DNA of 64,000 nt from Nocardiopsis sp. JB363 (GTDB taxonomy: Bacteria; Actinomycetota; Actinomycetes; Streptosporangiales; Streptosporangiaceae). The translations under genes were made by a program, and so were the position numbers. This document shows positions 56,641 through 64,000 of the stretch, piece by piece. Under the pieces are notes generated by a model that worked only from the letters and a program-made list of their open reading frames with translations, had not been told where the DNA came from and ran no database searches. Position 1 is the first letter of the stretch. Each line of letters opens with the position of its first letter. The stretch covers positions 1 through 64,000 of the forward strand of contig NZ_FRFF01000091.1 in NCBI RefSeq assembly GCF_900143625.1, read 5' to 3'.

Positions 56641-57863
56641 ATGCGTTCGAAACGCTTCAGGGAGTCCTCCAAACGGTGCCGGGACGCCATGAGCCGGCTG
56701 TGTTCGCCCATACGTGCCCGGTTCCGTTCGGAGGTCACCACCGACTCCACCCTGTCGGCGAGCCCGTCGGGGTCGCCCGGCTCGTACAGGTGCCCGTTGC
56801 GGCCCTCCTCCACCAGGTGCGGCAGCGCCATCGCGTCGGCCGCCACCACGGGCAGCCCACTGGCCATGGCCTCCAACGTGGCGATGCTCTGGAGTTCGGC
56901 GATGCCCGCGATGGTGAACACGTCCGCGCACCGGTAGACGTCCGGAAGGTCCTCGTGCGCCACGAAACCGAGGAATCGGACCCGGTCGGCCACCCCCTCG
57001 GACCGGGCCAGTTCCGCCGACCGCTCCCGGTGCGAACCCTGCCCGGCCAGCACCAACTGGACGTCGGAGGTGCGCGCCACCGCGCGCACCAGTTCGTCGA
57101 TGCGCTTCTCCTCGTCCAGGCGACCCACGAACAGCATCGTCGGACGGTCGGGCAACCCGAATCGGGCGCGCAGCCGACGACGCTCGTCGACCTCGGAGTC
57201 CTCCGGTAGCGGCCGGAAACGGTCCAGGTCGATCCCGCAGGAGACCGCCTCCACCGTGTGGACGAACCCCTGTTCGCGCAGCAACCGGGCGGCGGTCGGA
57301 GTCGGTGTGGTCACGTGCTCGGCCCGGCCCAGGATCCGGTTCAGGTCCCACCAGGCCAGACGCGCCGCGTAGGGCCGCAGGGGCCACGGCATGCGCAGGT
57401 GGTCGAAGAGGTTCTCGGGCATGAAGTGGTTGGTGGCGACCACCGGAACGCCGTGGTCGCACGCGGCGCCGGTCAGCATCCGGCCGACGAGGAAGTGATT
57501 CTGGATGTGCACGGCGTCCGGGCGCAACCGGTCCAGGAGTCGGTTCAGGTGGCCGCGCACGCCCGTCGGCAGGGCCAGCCGGACGCTCTCGTGCGCCAGG
57601 GAGGGCATGGACCGCAGCCGGTGCTCCACCACCCCGTCCCGCTCCACCACGTGCGGGGGTCCGGTGGGCGAAGGGCACACCAAGTGCACGTCGACACCGC
57701 GTTCGGTCAGCCCCCGGACGAGCCGCGCGGTGAAGTAGGCGGCGCCGTTGACGTCCGGCGGGTAGGTGTCGGTGCCGATGAGGACCCTGCTCCGGCGGCG
57801 TCCGCCACCGGAAGGGGCCGGGCCCGTCACCGTCGGCGGATGGGGTGCGAAGGACGTGGACAT
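56589..57863 (-). CDS. GT4-family glycosyltransferase
   Basis: A 424-residue GT-B glycosyltransferase: IGTDTYPPDVNGAAYFTARL near the N-terminus, SCGIDLDRFRP, TMLFVGRLDEEKRIDELV and the nucleotide-sugar contact region with two Glu (AELQSIATLEAMASGLPVVA). It resembles mannosyltransferases of the PimB type and other GT4 enzymes; donor and acceptor are unknown. ATG 57863 has AGGAGA upstream. Its last 17 codons lie antisense to the end of the histidine kinase gene. Confidence 0.88.
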   Translation of the reverse strand: MSTSFAPHPPTVTGPAPSGGGRRRSRVLIGTDTYPPDVNGAAYFTARLVRGLTERGVDVHLVCPSPTGPPHVVERDGVVEHRLRSMPSLAHESVRLALPTGVRGHLNRLLDRLRPDAVHIQNHFLVGRMLTGAACDHGVPVVATNHFMPENLFDHLRMPWPLRPYAARLAWWDLNRILGRAEHVTTPTPTAARLLREQGFVHTVEAVSCGIDLDRFRPLPEDSEVDERRRLRARFGLPDRPTMLFVGRLDEEKRIDELVRAVARTSDVQLVLAGQGSHRERSAELARSEGVADRVRFLGFVAHEDLPDVYRCADVFTIAGIAELQSIATLEAMASGLPVVAADAMALPHLVEEGRNGHLYEPGDPDGLADRVESVVTSERNRARMGEHSRLMASRHRLEDSLKRFERIYEDASVGAFASFSGGR

Positions 57864-58070
57864 ACCGGATTCTCCTGGGGCTTCGCGCGGCCTGCCGTGG
57901 TAATCACGAGTGTGGGCCATCCGTATGGCCCGTCGCCGGCCTTGTGGTGAACACCTGAACGACCCCGATGGTTGCACGTAGTGAGCAAAACGATACTCTT
58001 CGTGTTCCCTCGTGTCCCTCAGTTTCCCCGCGTGTGTTCAGGTCCGTCCACACCCGGGCCGCCGCCAACA

Positions 58071-58111
58071 CGAAGGGGCGGCCCGGCTGGAAAAGCCGGA
58101 CCGCCCCTTCG
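58071..58111 (-). terminator. Terminator behind HtrA-type gene
   Basis: CGAAGGGGCGGCCCGGCT (58071-58088) pairs with AGCCGGACCGCCCCTTCG (58094-58111), one mismatch in 18. On the minus strand it follows the protease stop by about 90 bp. The rest of the 57864-58199 gap shows no gene. Confidence 0.75.
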
Positions 58112-58199
58112 TTCTTCTGGGTCGGTTTCCCGTCGACCCATGGTCCCGCCGGAGCGACGCCCCCGTCGGCCTCTGACAGAACCGGTTCTTGAGAGGAGG

Positions 58200-59930
58200 T
58201 CAGTCCTCTTCCGCCTCGCCCTCCTCGGTGGCCTCCGCGGCGCTCTGCTCGTCCAGGGTGACCTTGACGTCCTCCGGGGAACCGTTGCCCCCGGCCAGGA
58301 CGCCCAGGGTCACCTCGTCCCCGGGCGCACGGGCCCGGATCTGTGCGATGAGCTGGTCCGGGGAGTCCACCGTCTCACCGTCCAGCGACACCACCACGTC
58401 ACCGCTGGACAGACCGGCTTCGGCGGCGGCCCCGCCATCGGTGACCTCCATGATCTCCGCGCCGCCGCCCCGGCTCGGGGCGATGGTCGCCTGGATGGCC
58501 GGGTAGCTGGCGCTGCCCCCGTCCACCAGTTGCTCGGCGATCGGCTGAACCTGGTTGATCGGGATGGCGAAGCCCAGACCCACCGAACCGCTCTCCTGGG
58601 AGAGCCCGGCGATGGCCGTGTTGACCCCGACCACCTCGCCGGCCATGTTCACCAACGGACCACCGGAGTTGCCGGGGTTGATCGCGGCGTCCGTCTGGAT
58701 CGCGTTGATCACCGTGGAGGTCTGGCCTTCGCCGCTCTCGGTCGCTCCGGTGTTCACCGGCCGGTTGAGCGCGCTGACCACACCGGTGGTGACCGTGCCG
58801 GACAGACCCAGCGGGGAGCCGATCGCGACCACGTCGCCACCGACCCCGACCTGATCGGAGTCGCCCAGGGTGGCCGGGGTGAGGTCGTCACGGCCGTCCG
58901 CCTGGATCACCGCGATGTCGGACACCGGGTCCACACCGAGGACCTCGGCCTCCGCGGCGCTGCCGTCGTTGAACCGGACCTGGAGTGGGCCGTCCTCGGC
59001 GGCCGCCACCACGTGCGCGTTGGTGAGGATCTGTCCGTCCGAGGACAGGATCACGCCGCTGCCGCCACCCGAACCGGTCTGGATGGAGACCACGCTCGGC
59101 AGGACCTGCTCGGCGACGTCGCCGACGGCCCCCTCGGTGGCGGTGGTGCCCTGCTCTCCGGTGAGCGCGCTGATCGGCTCGGACCCGGGCAACAGGTAGG
59201 CGGTGCCCAGCGCGGCCGTGGGTCCGACGACCAGGCTGGTGACCAGGGCGGTCACCGCGGCGATCCCCACGATCCTGCCGGTGCCGCGCTTCTTGCGCTT
59301 GGGCTGGGGCGGCGGGCCGTAGGGCGGCTGCCCGAACGGTCCCGGGTGCTGGGGGCCGCCGGGGTGGCCACCGGCCGCGAAGGCGGAGGTCTGGTGCGGC
59401 GGACCGGGAGGACCGGGCGGACCGGGGTGGCCGGTCGGGGCGAAGGGCCCGGTGTGCGGCCCCCCGCCATAGGGCCCCTGCGGCTGCTGCGGTTGCTGCG
59501 GCGGAGGAGGCATGCCCGGTCCGGGCCGCTGCGGTCCTCCCTGGTGCGGGCCGGTGTGCGGACCCTGACCGTGGAAGACGTAGGGACCGGGATCGGATTC
59601 GTGGGGGCCGGTCGCCCACCTGGGCGCCGATCCCTCGGGTGGGGAGAAGCGCGGGGCACCCGAACGCTCGGCGGCGGGGGCCTCGGGGGCCTCGGGAATC
59701 GCAGGGGCCTCGGGCGCTTCGGAAGTCTCCGGTGCGGGCTCGTTGACCGGGGCGGGGTCGCTCACGGCAGCGCTCTGGTCCCGGTCTTCGGAGGCGAAGG
59801 AGTCCTGGACGGGGTGGTCCTCGGCGCCGGCGGCGTGCTCGGTACCCGAACCGGGTTCCCGGCCGTCGTTCGTTTCGTTCGGCTGCAACTCATCCTCCGT
59901 CAGATGGGACGATGTACTGACAAGCTTCAT
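58200..59930 (-). CDS. HtrA/DegP-type serine protease with PDZ domain
   Basis: A 576-residue protein. The first 210 residues are cytoplasmic and rich in Pro, Gly, Glu and Ala; one membrane helix follows (about 217-245). The trypsin-like domain has triad H306 (TNAHVV), D338 (VSDIAV) and S422 (GNSGGPL). A C-terminal PDZ domain (GAAAEAGLSSGDVVVSLDG) ends in an acidic tail. Such proteases act in envelope quality control outside the membrane. ATG 59930. Divergent from the NarL-type regulator across 174 bp. Confidence 0.92.
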   Translation of the reverse strand: MKLVSTSSHLTEDELQPNETNDGREPGSGTEHAAGAEDHPVQDSFASEDRDQSAAVSDPAPVNEPAPETSEAPEAPAIPEAPEAPAAERSGAPRFSPPEGSAPRWATGPHESDPGPYVFHGQGPHTGPHQGGPQRPGPGMPPPPQQPQQPQGPYGGGPHTGPFAPTGHPGPPGPPGPPHQTSAFAAGGHPGGPQHPGPFGQPPYGPPPQPKRKKRGTGRIVGIAAVTALVTSLVVGPTAALGTAYLLPGSEPISALTGEQGTTATEGAVGDVAEQVLPSVVSIQTGSGGGSGVILSSDGQILTNAHVVAAAEDGPLQVRFNDGSAAEAEVLGVDPVSDIAVIQADGRDDLTPATLGDSDQVGVGGDVVAIGSPLGLSGTVTTGVVSALNRPVNTGATESGEGQTSTVINAIQTDAAINPGNSGGPLVNMAGEVVGVNTAIAGLSQESGSVGLGFAIPINQVQPIAEQLVDGGSASYPAIQATIAPSRGGGAEIMEVTDGGAAAEAGLSSGDVVVSLDGETVDSPDQLIAQIRARAPGDEVTLGVLAGGNGSPEDVKVTLDEQSAAEATEEGEAEED

Positions 59931-60104
59931 CTTGTGGTGTGTGGGTTAGAAGAGGGTGAGAGCCCGCTACAGCGCGGTTTCGAGTTCTCCCGAGACGTGG
60001 AACGCGTCCTCACGATCGGTCGCTCTGTGCCGAATCATCCACAATGTCCGGAACGATACCGTGTTCGCGCTCTCTGACAGCGCAGGTGACTGGGAAGGTC
60101 CCCC

Positions 60105-60707
60105 GTGATCAAGCTGGTTCTCGCCGACGACGAACACCTGGTGCGCGGAGCCATCGCCGCGCTGCTCGGCCTGGAGGATGACATCGAGGTCGTCGCCGAG
60201 GTCGGTCGGGGCGACCAGGTGACGGACCTGGTCCTCGAACACGACGCGAACATCGCCGTGCTGGACATCGAGATGCCCGGCGCCACCGGGCTGGAGGCCG
60301 CGGCCGAGCTCAAGGAACGCGCCACCGGCTGCGGGGTGGTCATCCTCACCAGCTTCGGTCGCCCCGGCTACCTGCGCCGTGCCCTGTCCGCGGGGGCCCG
60401 CGGGTTCCTGGCCAAGGACGCACCGGTCGAACAACTCGCCGGCGCCATCCGCAAGGTCCACGAGGGCGGGCGTTACATCGACACCGACCTGGCCACCGCC
60501 GCGATGGTCGGCGGGGAGAGCCCGCTCACCGACCGGGAGAGCGAGGTGCTGCGCGCCGCCGCCGGAGCCACCGTCGCCACGATCGCCAAGAAGCTCCACC
60601 TCACCGAGGGCACCGTCCGCAACTACCTGTCGAACGCCATCGGCAAGACCGGCGCGGCGAACCGCATGGCGGCCATCCGCACCGCCCAGGACATGGGCTG
60701 GCTCTGA
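60105..60707 (+). CDS. NarL/LuxR-family response regulator (orphan)
   Basis: A 200-residue regulator: acidic residues D8-D9, phospho-acceptor D54 (AVLDIEMPG), T82, K104 (GFLAKDAP), and a LuxR-type helix-turn-helix (LTDRESEVLRAA, KKLHLTEGTVRNYLSNAIGK). The pattern resembles DesR-type regulators. No sensor kinase lies next to it, only a convergent SpoIIE-type phosphatase gene 10 bp away and, 2.5 kb on, a HAMP sensor gene. GTG start with GGAAGG upstream. Confidence 0.92.
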   Translation: MIKLVLADDEHLVRGAIAALLGLEDDIEVVAEVGRGDQVTDLVLEHDANIAVLDIEMPGATGLEAAAELKERATGCGVVILTSFGRPGYLRRALSAGARGFLAKDAPVEQLAGAIRKVHEGGRYIDTDLATAAMVGGESPLTDRESEVLRAAAGATVATIAKKLHLTEGTVRNYLSNAIGKTGAANRMAAIRTAQDMGWL

Positions 60708-60717
60708 CCCGCTCCGG

Positions 60718-62922
60718 TCACAGGAACCGCAGGACCAGCATGGCGGTGTCGTCGGAGTTGCCGCCCGGGGCGTACTCCTCCAGTTCGCGTTCGATCCGGC
60801 TGATCACCGCCTGGGCGGTCAGGCCCGCGGCGTGCGAGAAGATCTCTTCGAGCCCCTCGTCGCCGAGCATGTCGCTGCCGCTGCGTCGCTCGGTGACGCC
60901 GTCGGTCACCGCCAGCACCACCTCGCCCGGGTGGATGTCCACGCTCTCGGTCGTGAATCCGACGTCCTCGAACGCGCCCAACAGCGGCTGGGAGTTGCCG
61001 AACGTCTCCACCACGCCCTTCTGGTTCAGGCGCATCGGAAGCGGGTGTCCGGCCGAGACCATGCGCACGCGCATGCCGCCGGTGCCGTCGGTGGCCGGGG
61101 TCATCTCCCCGTACAGCATGGTGAGGAACCGGGTCGAGGTGTTCTCGTCCAGGATCGCCATGTTCAGCCGCTGCATGATGTGGGCCGGGGTGAACCCCTC
61201 TCGTGCCAGGGCGCGCAGCGTGTGCCGGGCCAGACCGGTGACGGCCGCGGCCTCCGGGCCGGTGCCGCACACGTCACCGATCGCGAAGCACCACCGGCCG
61301 CTGGCGGAGAACACGTCGTAGAAGTCGCCGCCGACCTCGCTGCGTTCGTCCGAGGGCCGGTAGTACACCGCGTGGTCCACCCCCGGGATCACGGGTTCCT
61401 TGTCCTTGGGCGGCAGCAGACTGCGTTGCAGGGCGGTGCTCATCGAGGTGTGCCGCTCGTGCAGGCGGGCGTTCTCCATCGCCGAGGCGACCCTACGGCT
61501 CAGGTCGTCGGCGACGTCCGCCTCCTCGCGGGTGAAGTCGTCGGCCTCGTGCTTGCCGATCGTCATCCGGCCCAGCGCCCGACCGTGCGCGATCAGTGGA
61601 ATGCTGATCGCCGGTCCGCGGGCCAGCGCCCCCGTCAGGCGCTCGTCCAGCTCCTCGGTCGCCAGCTCCTGCGGGCTCCACAACGGCTGCGGTTCGCGCT
61701 GTTCCTGCGGTGGCAACGCGGTGAGCAGGGAACGCAGGACGTCGTTGAGGTTCTCGTCGCTGTGCACCACGTGGGTGAGCTTGGAGATCCCCAGTTCGTT
61801 GATGGTGTGAATGGCGCACCAACGGCCCAGACGCGAGGTGATGAGCTGCGCCGCCAGAGCGCCGGTCATCCGCTCGTCGAGGGTACCGGCGAGCAGGTCG
61901 CTGGCCTCGGCGAGGAAGCTCAGGGAGGCGCGACGGCTCAGCTCCACCTCGGCGAGGCGGGCCCGTTCCACGGGCAGCGCGATGAGGTCGGCGCCTTCCT
62001 GGAGCCGTTTGGCGGCCGCGGAACCGAAGTGACGGGCGCGGGTGGAGGCCACCGCCAACAGGCCGGTCACCCGGCCGTCGACGATCAGCGGGGCCGTCAC
62101 CTGCGACCGCATCCCGGCCCGGGACAGCGCGCCGTGGCTGGCGCGGGCGATCATCAGGTCGTCGTTGATCACCGGTCCGGGTTCGGGCGCCGCGGACGGG
62201 AAGATCTCCTCGGTGCGCACCCGGAGCGTACGCCAGGGCGCCCCACTGGTCAGCCCGGCCGCGGAACGTACTTCCCACATGGTCTCGTCGGAGGTGGCCA
62301 ACGCGATGTAGGCGGCGTCGCCGCCCAGCGTCGACGTGGAGTACTCCACGGTGCGTTCCAGCAGTTGCGGCAGGCTCAAGCGCGAACCCAGCGCCGAGTC
62401 CAACGCCGACCACGCCGGCGGACGCGTGGGCCGGGCGGAACCCCGGCGTACCGGTGGGGACTCCAGTGACGGAGTCCCGTCGCTCTTGTCCTCGATGCGG
62501 AACCACACGGCCTTGTCGTTGCGCCCGTAGCTCACACCCCAACTGGAGGCGATGGCGGAGGCCAACGCCAGTCCCAGGCCGCCGCTGCGCTCGTCGTCGG
62601 TCGAGGGCGAGGTGTCCACCGTGAGCGGGCCCGCCTGTGGGACGGCCCTCTCGGGTGCAGAATCGGTGACCATCACCTCCGTGGACCCCTCCGAGCGTCG
62701 GACGGTGACCTCCAGCGCGGAGTCCGCGTGGATGACGGCATTGGTGACCAATTCGCTGACGAGCAGGATGATGTCGTCGAACGGGTCGGGCACACCCCAG
62801 CCGAGCAGGGTGTCGTGCACGAATTCTCGGGCGGACGCCGCTGTTTCGGGAGCGGGGGGAAACTCCCGTCGAGCGACCTTCAACGCGTCTTGTACTACCA
62901 AGCCGTCGGTGTCCTTCGTCAC
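60718..62922 (-). CDS. SpoIIE-type phosphatase with HATPase and GAF domains
   Basis: A 734-residue multidomain protein: RsbW-like ATPase (LLVSELVTNAVIHADSALEV, VMVTDSAPE, GGLGLALASAIASSWG), two GAF-like sensor domains in the middle, and a C-terminal PP2C phosphatase (VGGDFYDVFSASGRWCFAIGDVCGTGPEAA in pieces; SAGHPLPM; LAVTDGVTERR; NSDDTAML). Such proteins combine kinase and phosphatase roles on anti-anti-sigma factors. The GTG at 62922 gives the natural N-terminus but has a poor ribosome site, so the start may differ. Confidence 0.88.
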   Translation of the reverse strand: MTKDTDGLVVQDALKVARREFPPAPETAASAREFVHDTLLGWGVPDPFDDIILLVSELVTNAVIHADSALEVTVRRSEGSTEVMVTDSAPERAVPQAGPLTVDTSPSTDDERSGGLGLALASAIASSWGVSYGRNDKAVWFRIEDKSDGTPSLESPPVRRGSARPTRPPAWSALDSALGSRLSLPQLLERTVEYSTSTLGGDAAYIALATSDETMWEVRSAAGLTSGAPWRTLRVRTEEIFPSAAPEPGPVINDDLMIARASHGALSRAGMRSQVTAPLIVDGRVTGLLAVASTRARHFGSAAAKRLQEGADLIALPVERARLAEVELSRRASLSFLAEASDLLAGTLDERMTGALAAQLITSRLGRWCAIHTINELGISKLTHVVHSDENLNDVLRSLLTALPPQEQREPQPLWSPQELATEELDERLTGALARGPAISIPLIAHGRALGRMTIGKHEADDFTREEADVADDLSRRVASAMENARLHERHTSMSTALQRSLLPPKDKEPVIPGVDHAVYYRPSDERSEVGGDFYDVFSASGRWCFAIGDVCGTGPEAAAVTGLARHTLRALAREGFTPAHIMQRLNMAILDENTSTRFLTMLYGEMTPATDGTGGMRVRMVSAGHPLPMRLNQKGVVETFGNSQPLLGAFEDVGFTTESVDIHPGEVVLAVTDGVTERRSGSDMLGDEGLEEIFSHAAGLTAQAVISRIERELEEYAPGGNSDDTAMLVLRFL

Positions 62923-63263
62923 TGGGCGCGAATGCTGGTGGTGGTGACTGCAACGATACGTGCGATTCGCGAGGTGGTGGCCGGGCCCCGCCTCAGGGGA
63001 TCGTCGGATACGAGATGGTCGACCCACCTGTGCGAAATGGCCGGGCCGGTTAGTGTGAGACGAAACATCCACTTCTTTCGGGTGGTACTTCGCGACGATA
63101 GCGTGACGGTGTCACCTAGAGCGCACGGCCAGGCGTGCGCTCACCCGTGTCCCGTACCCCGACCTGGTACGGGGCCGGTCCACTGTGTTGTGGGCCGGGT
63201 CGGGCCGGCTCCGGCGCGCGGTGGTCGATGACCGAGGTGGCGTGCGGGACAGAGGAGGGGTAC
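62923..63263. other. Divergent intergenic region, 341 bp
   Basis: Promoters for the SpoIIE-type gene (-) and the HAMP sensor gene (+) are expected here. I cannot point to convincing promoter elements. Nothing else is recognised. Confidence 0.4.
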
Positions 63264-64000
63264 ATGCCCGAGGCGGTCAAGGAACTGGCCGACGACCAGC
63301 TCGACGAGATTCTGAGTGCCCTGTACCGGATGCGCGACGGCGACTTCAGTGTTCGGCTCCGCTCGCGCGGCAGTGGCAAGCTCAAGGAGATCACCTCCGT
63401 CTTCAACGAGGTCGTCGACCACAGCGAACAGCTCAGCTCGGAGCTCCAACGGGTCGGTGACGTGGTCCGCGAGGAGGGCCGGCTCAACGAGCGGGTCATC
63501 GTCCACCCGGCGCGGGGTGCCTGGGGCAACAGTGCCCGGGCGCTCAACATGCTGCTGGACGAGGTCGCCGAACCCGTCACCGACGTGGCCCGGGTCCTGG
63601 ACTCGGTCGCCGAGGGCGAGCTGAACCGCCGCGCCTCCACCGAGGCCCGTAGCGGTGAGCTCCGGGGAGACCTGCTGCGTCTGGCCACCACGGTGAACCG
63701 GATGGCCGACCAGATGAGCGGCTTCACCGAGGAGGTCACCCGTGTGGCCCGCGAGGTGGGCACCGAGGGCAAATTGGGCGGCAGAGCCCGGGTCGAGGGC
63801 GTCTCCGGCGCCTGGCGCGAGGTCACCGAGTCGGTCAACCAGATGGCCTCCCGCCTCACCCTGCAGGTCCGCGACATCTCCACCGTCACCACCGCGGTCG
63901 CCCGCGGTGACCTGACCAAGAAGATCACCATCGACGTCCAAGGCGAGATGCTGGAGCTGAAGGACACCATCAACACGATGGTGGACCAGCTGTCCACGTT
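63264..64000 (+). CDS. Multi-HAMP sensor protein (probable hybrid histidine kinase), 5' part
   Basis: The frame opens at ATG 63264 behind AGAGGAGGGG and stays open to the window edge (about 245 residues seen). Repeated HAMP-like units follow one another: [20 protein letters not shown] then [56 protein letters not shown]; each with the aliphatic heptads of HAMP coiled coils. No signal peptide or membrane helix, so it is soluble. Actinomycete proteins with this start carry many HAMP repeats, then GAF, kinase and receiver domains; that part lies outside the window. Confidence 0.85.
   Translation, partial: MPEAVKELADDQLDEILSALYRMRDGDFSVRLRSRGSGKLKEITSVFNEVVDHSEQLSSELQRVGDVVREEGRLNERVIVHPARGAWGNSARALNMLLDEVAEPVTDVARVLDSVAEGELNRRASTEARSGELRGDLLRLATTVNRMADQMSGFTEEVTRVAREVGTEGKLGGRARVEGVSGAWREVTESVNQMASRLTLQVRDISTVTTAVARGDLTKKITIDVQGEMLELKDTINTMVDQLST

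Overview
The window looks like a chromosomal segment of a high-GC actinomycete. The rplM-rpsI-glmM order, the abundance of GTG starts, an F420-type oxidoreductase, an XRE/DUF397/RsbW-like regulatory locus and SpoIIE- and HAMP-type signalling genes all fit a filamentous actinomycete. Nocardiopsis or a close relative is my best guess, but that rests on general resemblance, not on a search. I see no tRNA, rRNA, CRISPR array, complete insertion sequence or replication origin.

Layout. 0.5-4.5 kb: core genes rplM-rpsI (promoter, structured leader, strong terminator), glmM, and a ROK sugar kinase. 4.5-6.2 kb: a patch of broken gene pieces (two damaged Uma2 genes, an AraC remnant, a 95-bp copy of part of the ROK gene, a 49-bp copy of part of an SDR gene) around an intact pentapeptide-repeat gene. 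6.2-11.4 kb: intact Uma2, a divergent LysR/acetyltransferase pair, an SDR-crotonase beta-oxidation pair, and a glycosyltransferase-like gene. 11.4-14.4 kb: a whiJ/abaA-like developmental locus (two tandem DUF397 genes, an XRE regulator, a divergent RsbW-like ATPase). 14.4-18.1 kb: membrane O-acyltransferase and CDP-alcohol phosphotransferase.

18.2-38 kb is mainly nitrogen-compound metabolism. A minus-strand operon (beta-ureidopropionase, dihydropyrimidinase, an LLM/F420-type oxidoreductase, an NCS1 transporter) should take up and degrade pyrimidines or hydantoins. Next come a class III aminotransferase, an aldehyde dehydrogenase, a four-gene polyamine ABC importer and a DAO-type oxidase, which together can import and oxidise polyamines. 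A convergent operon carries an integral-membrane spermidine-synthase-like protein with DUF350, DUF2617 and DUF4178 partners.

38.3-43 kb: rhodanese, three small membrane proteins, a decayed BldC-like gene, and the most striking gene of the window: a T7-lysozyme/PGRP-type amidase interrupted by an in-frame 265-residue intein with a class 3-like Trp-Cys-Thr triad. 43-54.3 kb: NAD(P)HX repair enzyme, Nudix/TetR pair with an operator, a coupled pair of membrane proteins, a PrsW-like protease, a molybdopterin oxidoreductase and a CitE-like lyase. 54.3-64 kb is mostly signalling: an OmpR-type two-component system, a glycosyltransferase, an HtrA-type protease, an orphan NarL-type regulator, a SpoIIE-type phosphatase and the start of a multi-HAMP sensor protein that runs off the window.
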